Of a stretch of 64,000 bases of DNA, positions 32,911 to 41,496 are shown in pieces. A model generated the notes under the pieces. It ran no database searches and had not been told where the DNA came from. It saw nothing but the letters and a program-made list of their open reading frames with translations. The position numbers were made by a program, and so were the translations under genes. Numbering within the stretch: the first letter of the stretch is position 1; each line of letters opens with the position of its first letter. This DNA comes from a bacterium (GTDB taxonomy: Bacteria; Vulcanimicrobiota; Xenobia; Xenobiales; JADMJV01): assembly GCA_018780265.1 (NCBI GenBank), contig JADMJV010000111.1:1-64000 (forward strand), read 5' to 3'.

Positions 32911-33663
32911 ATGTTGGACTTGCAATCTCTTCGCTCTCAGCTCTCTCGGCAATCGTTTGCCCCGCTTTTCGCCACCCTCAGTGGGGCTCATCTCTACGGC
33001 TTCGAGTCGCCCGACAGCGATATCGACCTGCGCGGTGCCTTTGTGCTGCCGGTGGAACAGGTGGTGGGCCTGGTGACCGCTGCGGACACGGTCACCAAGA
33101 CCTACCTGGATGCGGGCGTGGAGATGGACCTGGTCTGCCACGATATCCTCAAGTATTGCCGTCTGCTTCACAAGCGGAGCGGCGAGATTCTCGAGCAGCT
33201 TTACTCACCCCTGGTGGTCTGGCCCGCGCCGCAACTCGAGGAATTGCGCGACCTTTTCCGGCCTCACATCGGCCGCGATTTCTATTACCACTATCGGGGC
33301 TTTCTCGGCAACCAGTTGCGCTTCATCGACCGCGACGAGTCCACCGTGAAAGAGATGCTCTATGGCTATCGGGTGGCCCTGACCGGCATCCACCTGCTGC
33401 GCAGCGGCCAGGTGGCGGCCAATCTGCCCGAACTACTGGAGCTCTATCCTCAGTCCGGCCTGGACGAACTGTTGGCCCAAAAGCGAGCCCAGCAGGAAAA
33501 AACGCCCCTGGAACCGGCCCTCAAGGGCGGCCATCGCCAACGACTGGCCCAACTGGAACAGGAGATGGAGGAGGCCTACAAAGACAGCTCCCTCCCCCAC
33601 CCTACGGGCGGCCTGACGGATCTCCATGAGTTTGTCGTCCGGGTGCGGCTGGGACGATCATGA
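32911..33663 (+). CDS. RlaP/YcgL-like nucleotidyltransferase, copy 1
   Basis: A 250-aa DNA polymerase beta-type nucleotidyltransferase. Motif: SGAHLYGFESPDSDIDLRG (about 23-41) with the metal-binding D-x-D, and a third acidic strand VEMDLVCHD (about 70). The C-terminal half is helical. The family (COG3541-like, also described as RNA-ligase-associated pol-beta, RlaP) is linked to RNA repair by gene neighbourhood in other genomes. It overlaps the second copy by 4 nt (ATGA), and both are probably translated together. Confidence 0.82.
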   Translation: MLDLQSLRSQLSRQSFAPLFATLSGAHLYGFESPDSDIDLRGAFVLPVEQVVGLVTAADTVTKTYLDAGVEMDLVCHDILKYCRLLHKRSGEILEQLYSPLVVWPAPQLEELRDLFRPHIGRDFYYHYRGFLGNQLRFIDRDESTVKEMLYGYRVALTGIHLLRSGQVAANLPELLELYPQSGLDELLAQKRAQQEKTPLEPALKGGHRQRLAQLEQEMEEAYKDSSLPHPTGGLTDLHEFVVRVRLGRS

Positions 33664-34517
33664 ACTGCTGGGAAGATCAACTGATTCTGCGAGTACTGGC
33701 GGGCAGCCGCGCCTATGGCCTGGACACGCCCGGTAGCGACGAAGATAGCCGGGGCATCTGCATTCCGCCCAAGGAGGCTCTGCTGGGCCTGCAAACTTTT
33801 GAGCAGTACCAGGACGACAAGGGCGACCACGTGGTATTTTCTCTGGTCAAGTTCGTCAAGCTGGCCCTGGAGGGCAATCCCAACCTGATCGAGACGCTCT
33901 TCACTGAAGATGTGCTGATGGTATCACCGCTGGGCGAACGCTTGCTGGCCCAGCGTCAGATTTTTCTGTCCCGACGGGTGGCCGAGCGTTTTGGTCACTA
34001 CGCCCTTTCCCAGCTCAGGCGGCTGGAAAATCATCATCGCTGGTGGGCCCAACCGCCCATCGAGCCCACCCTGGCCGACTTTGGGGCCGGGCTCAACGCT
34101 CGCGGCTCGGCCACCTTTCCCAGCAAAGAGGCGCGCCTGGCCTTCGATAAGGCGCAAAAAAACTGGACCCATTTCCTGCGCTGGAAACGCGAGCGCAATA
34201 CCGCCCGGGCCGAGTTAGAACAGCGCTACGGCTACGATACCAAACACGCCATGCATCTGTGCCGACTGCTCAAGATGGGCGAAGAGATCCTGACCACCGG
34301 TCAGGTGCTGGTGCGCCGCCCCGACTCCGACTGGTTGCGCCAGGTCCGCCAGGGAGCTTTTCCCTACGAAGAATTGCTGGAATGGGCCCGCTCCCGCGAG
34401 CAGGGTCTGAAAACTCTGCGCGAGTCCTCGCCTCTGCCCGAAGAACCAGACCGGTGCGCGGCCGAGACCTTGCTGATCTCGCTGCTGGAAGATCACTTCT
34501 GGCCGGGTCGCGCCTAA
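33660..34517 (+). CDS. RlaP/YcgL-like nucleotidyltransferase, copy 2
   Basis: A 285-aa paralogue of the preceding gene. Motif: LAGSRAYGLDTPGSDEDSRG (about 13-32) with D-x-D replaced by DED; third acidic strand around DDKGDHVVFSL (about 52). The helical C-terminal region is longer and has basic patches (RWKRERNTARAELEQRYG). Sequence similarity to copy 1 is limited to the catalytic core, so these are old paralogues that may form a heteromer. No RtcB ligase or other RNA-repair enzyme is adjacent. Downstream, 34518-34596 is an A-rich gap of no clear function. Confidence 0.82.
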   Translation: MNCWEDQLILRVLAGSRAYGLDTPGSDEDSRGICIPPKEALLGLQTFEQYQDDKGDHVVFSLVKFVKLALEGNPNLIETLFTEDVLMVSPLGERLLAQRQIFLSRRVAERFGHYALSQLRRLENHHRWWAQPPIEPTLADFGAGLNARGSATFPSKEARLAFDKAQKNWTHFLRWKRERNTARAELEQRYGYDTKHAMHLCRLLKMGEEILTTGQVLVRRPDSDWLRQVRQGAFPYEELLEWARSREQGLKTLRESSPLPEEPDRCAAETLLISLLEDHFWPGRA

Positions 34518-34596
34518 AAAAAGAGAAAGGAAATCGGCAGCGCTGTTAAGGAAAAAAAGAAGGAAGCGCCACCTAAGCCTCTCTCGCCCATAGAAT

Positions 34597-36759
34597 TCAC
34601 AGCAATTCGGCCAGGACCTGCTCGACCCGGTCGGCCGAGAAATCGCAGCCGGTGAGGCCGAAAGTCAGGTCAGCCAACTCCCGCTCTTTGACTGCCGTAG
34701 CGCCGCGTGCGCGCAGATGCCAGTCGGCCAGTTCGTACAGGTTGGGCTGCATTTTTCCCATCCGCACCATCTCCCCGGTGACGATGGAAATGTCTTTCAC
34801 GGCGCCTTCCACGCGATTGTGCTGGTCCACGCTGCTCACGTAGAGGTCGACATAGATGATCTCGCCCTCCCACAGGTCAACAATGATGGGCAAGCAGTAG
34901 CTACCGTTGCCGGTCAGATCGAACTTGTTCTGCACGGTTTTGATGTCAAAGGACTGATAGTTGCAATCCACCCGATCCCGGATCATCCAGCCCGAATGGC
35001 ACTCCATGTTGCCAAAGTAGTCTCCGCGGTAGCGATAGATTTGCGGGGCCACGTAACGGCAGTCTTTCACGCTGAGCAGAGTATTGAGATCCATATCGAT
35101 AAACTCAGCCGCCCCGTGTGGGGCCGACTGAAGGTCACCGGAATGCACGATGCCTTCGCCTTGCAGACGGGTGTAGCTGACGTGGCCGGTGTAGTTCAAG
35201 TTGTCGTCAAACTGAATCAACGACAGGTCCAGGTCGGTGGTCCCCGTGTGCTCCTTCCAGTAAACGAAGAGGCGCAGCACTTTGCCTTTATCCAGAGGAA
35301 TGCGGGTGCCTCGGCCCAGATTGAGCATCCCCTCCGAGGCTTTGCGCTGCTGCAGAGGTACTGTGTAATTCCAGAGTCGGTGGTCAATCCAGCACTTGCG
35401 GCCCGCCCACGAACCCTTCTTGCCGATCTGGGCCAGGGCAGCTTGCTGGACTACCTCCAGCAAGCGTTCGACAATGCCCGGGCGGAGTAACTCCGGGGGC
35501 CGTTCGCAGATGCGAATTTTGCCACTTTTATTGATGATGACACGGTAGGGCGACTCTCCTTGATGCTTAAAATAGGAGTGCAAAATCAGCAGATTTTTCA
35601 CCGGCACTTGCTCGGCCACGCCTGCGAATTCGGTAAGAATGACCTCGTAGTCGTCGGGGTTGGCCAGCAGCAACTGCTGAAGTCGGCGCGCCAGCGTGCC
35701 GGGCCTCTCCTTGAGCAGAGACAGGATGGACAGGGAACTCCGGCTCTGAAAAGCCATCTCGATTTTCGAGTTAAAAGTGCGAATCTGCCCATTTCTCAAC
35801 TTCTGAAAGGCGGCCGCCGTCTTGGGATAACGCTCGGCCAGTTGGCCGGGATGCAGCCCTCGCGCCACCGCCAGCCAGAGGCCGCGGTAGCGTTTCAAGT
35901 CTTCCTCCAGGTTGGAGGCGCGCTCCAGGCCCGCCAGAATCACCCGTCGTTGGCAACGCTTCAGCTTGGGAAACTTGATCTTCTCGGCCAGCGAGACATC
36001 GCCGCCCTGCACCGCGGCAAACAGGCGCAGAAAGTCGGTGGGAGTGTCGGCCAGGGCCGACACCTCTTCCCACAACTCCCGTTGCCAGTAGTATTTCATC
36101 AGGTAAGTGCGAGTCTCCCGAAAGACCACCCGGCTCGGCTCGATTGAGTTGGAGGAAAAGTGTCCCAGCAGCCACTCCAGATCGGGGCGCAGCGTTTCCT
36201 GGATGGACGACTTGGCATACAGGTTGGCGCGCAAAAATTGCAGCGCCTTTTCCTCTACCTCGGCATATTCGGCCAGGCGCAGAGTCACCCACTCTACGTG
36301 GCTGTCTCCCTGGCGCTGCTTTTGGCGGCCCACCCCGGCCTCAAATAGCTTGGGATCTTGCATCTGAGAAATGGGGTCGGCGCCAAACTGCTCCAGTTCA
36401 AAAAGCCATTCCGGCACCACCATGTCATTGGCCAGCCGCCTGCCCTTGGGGTATTCCAGGCAGTGGTTGACCAGAAATCCGATCATGCGATGGACAAAAT
36501 ACTCGTTGTCCGGGGGCACTTTGTCGGGGAAGCCCTGAAAGAGTGGCACATAGTCTACGTTGCCCCCGCGCATCTCCCGCAGGTGCTTGACGGTGTCAGC
36601 GTAGTCGTAGAGCAGCGAGTCGTTGTAGTCCTCGGGATTCTCGATCAGGTACCCCAGCGAAGCCAGTTCGCTCAGGAAGGTCAGTTTGCTCTTGGAGTCA
36701 GCCTGGGCCGCAGCCAGCGTAAGCAGGTGCAACCTGCGCAGGGCAATGGAGGAAAGCAT
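34597..36759 (-). CDS. Large TerD-domain protein
   Basis: A 720-aa cytoplasmic protein. The N-terminal two thirds (1-460) are mainly helical and not assignable, with a conserved feel (LRRLHLLTLAAAQA, YADTVKHL, FVHRMIGFLVNH). The C-terminal part (about 478-665) resembles a TerD domain: RGTRIPLDKGKVLRLFVYWKE, DLDLSLIQFDDN, IVHSGDLQSAPHGAAEFIDMDL, LPIIVDLWEGEIIYVDLYVSS, where the acidic strands fit the calcium-binding TerD core. I recall large proteins of this layout (MXAN_6230/SCO0854-like) in actinobacteria and myxobacteria; no RING-type Cys cluster is present here. It is 20 nt downstream of a CBS gene. Confidence 0.7.
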   Translation of the reverse strand: MLSSIALRRLHLLTLAAAQADSKSKLTFLSELASLGYLIENPEDYNDSLLYDYADTVKHLREMRGGNVDYVPLFQGFPDKVPPDNEYFVHRMIGFLVNHCLEYPKGRRLANDMVVPEWLFELEQFGADPISQMQDPKLFEAGVGRQKQRQGDSHVEWVTLRLAEYAEVEEKALQFLRANLYAKSSIQETLRPDLEWLLGHFSSNSIEPSRVVFRETRTYLMKYYWQRELWEEVSALADTPTDFLRLFAAVQGGDVSLAEKIKFPKLKRCQRRVILAGLERASNLEEDLKRYRGLWLAVARGLHPGQLAERYPKTAAAFQKLRNGQIRTFNSKIEMAFQSRSSLSILSLLKERPGTLARRLQQLLLANPDDYEVILTEFAGVAEQVPVKNLLILHSYFKHQGESPYRVIINKSGKIRICERPPELLRPGIVERLLEVVQQAALAQIGKKGSWAGRKCWIDHRLWNYTVPLQQRKASEGMLNLGRGTRIPLDKGKVLRLFVYWKEHTGTTDLDLSLIQFDDNLNYTGHVSYTRLQGEGIVHSGDLQSAPHGAAEFIDMDLNTLLSVKDCRYVAPQIYRYRGDYFGNMECHSGWMIRDRVDCNYQSFDIKTVQNKFDLTGNGSYCLPIIVDLWEGEIIYVDLYVSSVDQHNRVEGAVKDISIVTGEMVRMGKMQPNLYELADWHLRARGATAVKERELADLTFGLTGCDFSADRVEQVLAELL

Positions 36760-36779
36760 ACTCCGAAGTTTACACTGGC

Positions 36780-37223
36780 CTAAAGAAATAGTCGACTGGC
36801 CTCGCGGCGCTCGATATCGGCCTCCATGATGGCGTTATCCAGGGCCATCAACTGGCGGCGCGACACGATACCCAACACCTGATCGCCTTCAACCACGGGA
36901 AGATGGCGAATCTGGTGGGTGACCATCACACTGATGGCTGTCCAATGCGAATCGTCGGGATGGATGACCACCAGATTGGTCGTCATCACCTGCTTCAGTG
37001 GCGTCTCCTGAGGAGGCAGTCCGACGGCCACGACTCGATTGACCAGATCGCGCTCGGTAAAAATGCCACAGAGCTTCTTGCCATCCACAATTAAGGCGGC
37101 GCCCTTCTTGGCCTGCTGCATCGCCTGAGCGGCAGCGCTGATGGTCATCTCGGGAGAAAGTGTCAAAACGGTCTTGCCTGCCACCAACTCTCGCAGGATT
37201 ACTTTCGTCTTTAACTCAGTCAC
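36780..37223 (-). CDS. Tandem CBS-domain protein
   Basis: A 147-aa protein of two CBS domains (about 17-70 and 78-135): SPEMTISAAAQAMQQAKKGAALIVDG, CGIFTERDLV, VMTTNLVVIHPDDS, IRHLPVVEGDQVLGIVSRRQLM. The GTG at 37223 is chosen because GGAGG lies 5-6 nt upstream; the ATG at 37262 would sit at the promoter. It probably senses adenine nucleotides and is transcribed with the TerD-domain gene from the promoter at 37258-37286. Confidence 0.88.
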   Translation of the reverse strand: MTELKTKVILRELVAGKTVLTLSPEMTISAAAQAMQQAKKGAALIVDGKKLCGIFTERDLVNRVVAVGLPPQETPLKQVMTTNLVVIHPDDSHWTAISVMVTHQIRHLPVVEGDQVLGIVSRRQLMALDNAIMEADIERREASRLFL

Positions 37224-37257
37224 AAAAACCTCCACAGTGGACGCATAGTCCTTATGT

Positions 37258-37286
37258 AGCATAGTTTAAGCCTTAATGTTTGTCAA
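37258..37286 (-). promoter_or_regulatory. Sigma-70-type promoter of the CBS-TerD operon
   Basis: On the minus strand TTGACA (37281-37286), exactly 17 nt, then TATGCT (37258-37263). It overlaps the gatA stop codon, and the first gene starts about 28 nt after the expected transcription start. This is one of the best-looking promoters in the window. Confidence 0.75.
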
Positions 37287-38639
37287 ATTAACACTAAAAG
37301 GCCGACGCTGGTGATGGTCGGTTTTCTGCTGATAGTGATGGGCCAACTGAAGCAGACGGCCTTCCTGCCAGGCGGGCGCCATCAACTGGCAGCCAAAAGG
37401 CAGGCCGTCGACCAGGGGACCCGGATGAGAAATGGCCGGCAGGCCGGTCAAGTTGGCCACCACCGTATACACGTCCGACAAATACATGGCCAGCGGATCG
37501 TCGCTTTTCTCCCCCACCCGGAAAGCCGGGCCTGGAGTTGTAGGCAGAGCGAAAGCGTCTACCTGAGCAAAGACCGCTTCGAAATCCTGGCGCAGCAAAG
37601 TGCGCATCTTTTGAGCCTGGTGATAGTAAGCGTCATAATAACCGGACGAGAGGGCGTAGGTGCCCAGCATAATACGCCGCTTCACCTCGGCCCCAAAGCC
37701 CTCAGCCCGAGACTGGCTCATCATTTGGGCCACGTCTTTGCCCCCCTGGGCCCGGTGCCCATAGCGCACCCCGTCGTAGCGAGCCAGATTGGACGACGCT
37801 TCGGCGGTAGCAATCAGGTAGTAGGCGGGCAAAGAATAACCGAGGTTGGGCAAGGATACCTCGAGCAGTTGCAGGCCCAGATCGCGATAGACCTGGAGCG
37901 ACGCTTCAAAAGAGGCCCGGGCACCGGCCTCCAGGTCTTTGACCAGGGTTGGATCCCAGCCCAGTTTCAGACCGTCACAAGCGGCCCGCATCTGCTCGAA
38001 AAAGTCGGGGCAGTCGTGCTGGTAGCAGGTGGAGTCCAGCGGGTCGGGTCCGGCCACGACTTGCAGCAGTCTGGCGCAATCCTCGGAACTGTAGGCCATG
38101 GGCCCGATCTGGTCGAGTGAACTGCCATAAGCGATCAGGCCATAGCGCGAAACCCGTCCATAGGTCGGCTTGAGTCCGGTGATTCCGCAAAAGGCCGACG
38201 GTTGGCGAATCGAACCGCCCGTGTCGGAGCCCAAGGCCATGTGGCACATTTCGGCCGCTACAGCCGCCGCCGAGCCACCGCTCGAGCCTCCTGGCACCCG
38301 ACTCAGGTCCCAGGGGTTGCGAGTGATTCCAAATGCCGAATTCTCCGTGGAAGAACCCATGGCAAATTCGTCGAGATTGGTTTTGCCTATCAAGCTGGCC
38401 CCCGCTTGCTGCAGGCGTTGCACCACCGTGGCCGTGTAGGGCGGCACGAATTTTTCCAGCATCCTAGACCCGGCCGTAGTGGGCCAACCGTCCACGCACA
38501 GATTGTCCTTCAGGGCGACCGCCTTGCCGCCCAGGGCACCCGTTCCCAGCGCGGGTTGGGGCGCGCGATAAAGAAAGGCGTGCACATCGCTGTCGTGGCG
38601 GTCCAGGTTGGATAGACAGTTGGCCAGGTCCAACATCAA
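37266..38639 (-). CDS. gatA: Glu-tRNA(Gln)/Asp-tRNA(Asn) amidotransferase subunit A
   Basis: GatA (457 aa), the amidase subunit that generates ammonia from glutamine for transamidation of misacylated tRNA. The Ser-cisSer-Lys triad is visible: Lys44 (ALKDN), Ser119 (PGGSSGGS) and Ser143 (DTGGSIR), with the family spacing. The N-terminus is some 30 residues shorter than usual. It starts with an ATGA overlap with gatC. gatB is not in the window, so the third subunit must be elsewhere. Confidence 0.96.
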   Translation of the reverse strand: MMLDLANCLSNLDRHDSDVHAFLYRAPQPALGTGALGGKAVALKDNLCVDGWPTTAGSRMLEKFVPPYTATVVQRLQQAGASLIGKTNLDEFAMGSSTENSAFGITRNPWDLSRVPGGSSGGSAAAVAAEMCHMALGSDTGGSIRQPSAFCGITGLKPTYGRVSRYGLIAYGSSLDQIGPMAYSSEDCARLLQVVAGPDPLDSTCYQHDCPDFFEQMRAACDGLKLGWDPTLVKDLEAGARASFEASLQVYRDLGLQLLEVSLPNLGYSLPAYYLIATAEASSNLARYDGVRYGHRAQGGKDVAQMMSQSRAEGFGAEVKRRIMLGTYALSSGYYDAYYHQAQKMRTLLRQDFEAVFAQVDAFALPTTPGPAFRVGEKSDDPLAMYLSDVYTVVANLTGLPAISHPGPLVDGLPFGCQLMAPAWQEGRLLQLAHHYQQKTDHHQRRPFSVNLTNIKA

Positions 38640-38932
38640 GATTCTTCCAGGATGCGCGGAATTTGAAAGGCGTCGTTCTCGCGGTGCGGGGCGTTGGCCA
38701 GCACTCGGTCGGCCCCCAAGGGTTGGCCCGCCTCATCGGGACGCAGTACATGGCTGTGCGGCTGAACACCCAAAGTGGCCGGCACTTGCGAAGTATCCAC
38801 CTGGCGCAGCACTTCTACATAACCCACAATGGCGCTCAGGTCTTGGCGGAACCGCTCGGCTTCCGCATCCGTCAGTTCCAGGCGAGCCAGTTTGGCCACG
38901 TGAGTTACTTGCTCCAGGGTCAGTTCACTCAT
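38636..38932 (-). CDS. gatC: Amidotransferase subunit C
   Basis: GatC (98 aa), the small subunit that links GatA and GatB. It starts MSELTLEQVTHVAKLARLELT and has the SAIVGYVEVLRQVDTSQV and LRPDEAG motifs. The ATG at 38932 is chosen over an earlier frame that overlaps the upstream gene. The end overlaps gatA by 4 nt; the start overlaps the upstream unknown gene by 8 nt. Confidence 0.95.
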   Translation of the reverse strand: MSELTLEQVTHVAKLARLELTDAEAERFRQDLSAIVGYVEVLRQVDTSQVPATLGVQPHSHVLRPDEAGQPLGADRVLANAPHRENDAFQIPRILEES

Positions 38933-39614
38933 CAGACTGGCCTTCAAAAGACTCAAACTCTTCTTCACTGGCGTAGCTATCACGAGTCAAGTCGAGTTCG
39001 CTGGTGCGGCGCAAAGATTCCAGCCGTCCCAGGTCGGTTTGACTCTCCAGCTCGTAATCATAGATGGCTGCATAGATCTTCACCTGATCACGGCGTCGCA
39101 AGATGTAGTGGTAAGCATTGTCATTGACGCAGGCCTGGGTGGCGGCGCGAGCGATGCGGACCAGGAGTCGATAAAAGTTGTGCTGCGAGATGTGTAAAGC
39201 ATCTTTGCCCAAAAAAGACCGATAGTTGATCGCTGCCGCCTCAAAACGGAAGGGGGCATCGTGCTTACTGCTATACAGGTCGAGAAAAACAGACTCCTGA
39301 TAACGAGGGGCCTTCTGGTCGGCGCGGTCGTTCTTGCCCATCATTTTGCCCACCACGGCTCGCATCATGCCCTTGGGGGGCTCCATGCTGCCCAGGCTAT
39401 GGTGGATGGTGCCTAAGGAGATGTATTCGATTTCGCCCCAGGCTACCTGAGCGCCCTCCAAATTGAGCCCACCCTCTTCGAAGAAGCCCGAGCGGACTCG
39501 CAACGCCAGGGGAATACCCCGCTCGTGCAACACCTGGCCAGTGGGCTCGTTGAATTTCTCACCTGTGGGGAAGGTCTCGACGAGTTCTACGTCATCTTCC
39601 TGCTCTTCGCTCAC
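38925..39614 (-). CDS. Protein of unknown function between pilT and gatC
   Basis: A 229-aa soluble, acidic protein. The middle (about 55-110) reads LEGAQVAWGEIEYISLGTIHHSLG, FLDLYSSKHDAPFRFEAAAINYRSFLG, which looks like a beta-rich fold similar to PH-like domains; the C-terminal 40 residues are acidic and disordered (ASEEEFESFEG). AAGGA lies upstream of the start. It is translationally coupled to gatC and sits 19 nt after pilT. No function can be assigned. Confidence 0.7.
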   Translation of the reverse strand: MSEEQEDDVELVETFPTGEKFNEPTGQVLHERGIPLALRVRSGFFEEGGLNLEGAQVAWGEIEYISLGTIHHSLGSMEPPKGMMRAVVGKMMGKNDRADQKAPRYQESVFLDLYSSKHDAPFRFEAAAINYRSFLGKDALHISQHNFYRLLVRIARAATQACVNDNAYHYILRRRDQVKIYAAIYDYELESQTDLGRLESLRRTSELDLTRDSYASEEEFESFEGQSDE

Positions 39615-39633
39615 TGTGGCTTCCTTTCAGACC

Positions 39634-40755
39634 TTAATCGTTGTAAGGATTGTCTCCCGCCAGGTTGACGGGCAGGGACTTTAGCTTGAGACGCATGTCG
39701 TTGGCGTTGTCCGAGTTACGCATGGCTTCGTCGGCCGAGATCTTGCCAGCCCGATAGAGCTCTAGCAACGAAGTGTCGAAGCTCTGCATGCCTTCGGGCA
39801 AAAACTGGTCCATTTCGCGCTTGATTTGCGTCAAGCTGCCGGCACGCATCAATTCGGCCATACGCGCATTGCCGATGAGTACTTCGCAAGCTGCCACACG
39901 TTTGCCGTCGTGGCCGCGGATGAGGCGCTGGGCCACAATACCGCGCACATTGAGCGACAGTTGAGCCAGGATGCCCTGGTGCATATCTTCGGGGAAGAAC
40001 TGCAAAACGCGTTCTACCGTTTGAATGGCGTTGTTGGCGTGCAACGTGGACAACACAAGGTGGCCAGTTTCGGCAAAGTAGACGCCGGCCTTGACCGACT
40101 CGACGTCGCGCATTTCGCCGATCAGCAGAACGTCGGGAGCCTGACGCACCGCGCTCTCGAGCGAGTCCATGAAGTTTTTGGTGTCGTGACCGACTTCTCG
40201 CTGACTGACGATGCAAGTTTCGGTATCGTTGTGCAAATATTCGATGGGGTCTTCGATCGTGAGAATGTGGCCCATGGCCTTGTCTTTGCGATACTTGATC
40301 ATGGAGGCCAGCGAAGTAGACTTGCCCGAACCGGTCGGGCCTGTGAGCAGCACCAGACCGCGCTTTTTCATGGCCAGCTCCCCCAGCACCACGGGTAATC
40401 CCAGTTGGTCGAACTCGAGAATCTCTTCCTGCACGCGGCGCATGACCATACACACGTGACCGCGGGCGCGGTAGGCATTGGTACGGAAACGGCCCACCCG
40501 ATCGAGGACGTAGATGAAGTTGGCATCGTCGATACCACTGTCAAATTTTTCCCGCTGATGGCCGGGCATAATGGTGTAGGCGAGATGCTCGGTCATGGCC
40601 GGCGTCAGCGCGGCGCACTCGACCGGAGCCAACTGCCCCTCGATGCGCAAGATGGGGGCCTTGCCGGCCTTGATGTAGACGTCTGATGCCTGTTCACGGA
40701 CCATCACGGTCAAGACTTGGTCCAATAGACCGCGGATACTCTCGATTTCGAGCAT
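39634..40755 (-). CDS. pilT: Type IV pilus retraction ATPase PilT
   Basis: PilT (373 aa), a hexameric ATPase that retracts type IV pili. Walker A GPTGSGKS (about 140), the Asp box (HILTIEDPIEYLH), Walker B (DVLLIGEMRD, about 215) and the His box (HLVLSTLHANNA, about 233) are all present. A typical AIRAG-like C-terminal retraction motif is not evident; the region has ELYRAGKISADEAMRNSDNANDM, which resembles the usual PilT ending. GGAGG lies at good spacing before the ATG. pilB, pilC and pilins are not in the window. Confidence 0.93.
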   Translation of the reverse strand: MLEIESIRGLLDQVLTVMVREQASDVYIKAGKAPILRIEGQLAPVECAALTPAMTEHLAYTIMPGHQREKFDSGIDDANFIYVLDRVGRFRTNAYRARGHVCMVMRRVQEEILEFDQLGLPVVLGELAMKKRGLVLLTGPTGSGKSTSLASMIKYRKDKAMGHILTIEDPIEYLHNDTETCIVSQREVGHDTKNFMDSLESAVRQAPDVLLIGEMRDVESVKAGVYFAETGHLVLSTLHANNAIQTVERVLQFFPEDMHQGILAQLSLNVRGIVAQRLIRGHDGKRVAACEVLIGNARMAELMRAGSLTQIKREMDQFLPEGMQSFDTSLLELYRAGKISADEAMRNSDNANDMRLKLKSLPVNLAGDNPYND

Positions 40756-40845
40756 TCTTTACAAACCTCCAGAAGGGCAAATCGGTCCAGGCAACGGTTC
40801 ATCCCGAGAAGGCGGAGCCCGGGGAACCCATTGAATCCAGCGCAG

Positions 40846-40895
40846 GCGCATTTGACAGGCAGGCCGCCGAAACCTTCGCAAGCCGGGAAATGCGC
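40846..40895. repeat. Inverted repeat in the plsY-pilT gap
   Basis: GCGCATTT (40846-40853) pairs with AAATGCGC (40888-40895) across a 34-nt GC-rich loop. It starts at the plsY stop codon and lies in the 139-nt leader of pilT. It could be an RNA processing site or a regulatory hairpin; no T-run follows. Confidence 0.5.
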
Positions 40896-41494
40896 TAGGC
40901 TTCGTCGATCCTGAGTTCGCGGCCCTGGGCCAGGCGCTCCAGATTTTCGCGGTGGCGAAGAAAGGCCAGGCCGGCCGACGCAAAGCCAAAGCCCACATAA
41001 ACCCAGGGGGCGGAGTAGAATACGAAGAGCAGCGGAATGGCCGAAGTGGCTCCCAGCGATCCCACCGAACTGTAGCGGGTCAGGCCCACCAGGCCCAGCC
41101 ATATCAGGCCTGCCAGCAAAGCCACTTTGGGGTTGAGGGCCAGCACCACACCAAAGGTAGTGGCGATGCCCTTGCCGCCCTTAAATCGTCGAAAAACGGA
41201 GTAATTGTGACCGATGATGGCGGTAAAACCGAAGATGACCTTGATGACGCCCACAAAAGGCAGCAGGGCAAAATAAGCCAGCCAAACGGCCACGACTCCC
41301 TTGGCCGCATCCAGAGCCAGCACCGTGAGACCTGCCTTCATGCCTAGAATACGGGCCGCATTGGCCGCCCCGGTATTACCGCTGCCTTGCCTGGACAGGT
41401 CCACTCCGGCGCGCCGGCCCACCCACTGGCCAAAAGGCAGCGCTCCGATCAGATAGCACATCAGCAGCAACATAAGAGCCCAAAACGGAAACAC
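40895..41494 (-). CDS. plsY: Acyl-phosphate glycerol-3-phosphate acyltransferase PlsY
   Basis: PlsY (199 aa), a membrane enzyme that acylates glycerol-3-phosphate from acyl phosphate. Motifs: GALPFGQWVGRRAGVDLSRQGSGNTGAANAAR (about 17-48; serine-rich first motif), IIGHNYSVFRRFKGGKGIATTFG (about 92-114; phosphate binding) and the third glycine/glutamate motif near the end (HRENLERLAQGRE). About five membrane segments. Its stop overlaps the hairpin that begins the pilT leader; der is 2 nt upstream. Confidence 0.96.
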   Translation of the reverse strand: MFPFWALMLLLMCYLIGALPFGQWVGRRAGVDLSRQGSGNTGAANAARILGMKAGLTVLALDAAKGVVAVWLAYFALLPFVGVIKVIFGFTAIIGHNYSVFRRFKGGKGIATTFGVVLALNPKVALLAGLIWLGLVGLTRYSSVGSLGATSAIPLLFVFYSAPWVYVGFGFASAGLAFLRHRENLERLAQGRELRIDEA

Positions 41495-41496
41495 GG

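Noticed and set aside
32431..33171. Long 246-codon form of the deaminase
   Set aside because: The first 100 codons are antisense to the nucleotidyltransferase gene and not homologous; the deaminase begins at 32871.
40756..40895. c-di-GMP (GEMM) riboswitch upstream of pilT
   Set aside because: I looked for the GEMM core sequences and did not find them; only generic pairing is seen, so it is reported as a hairpin and not as a riboswitch.
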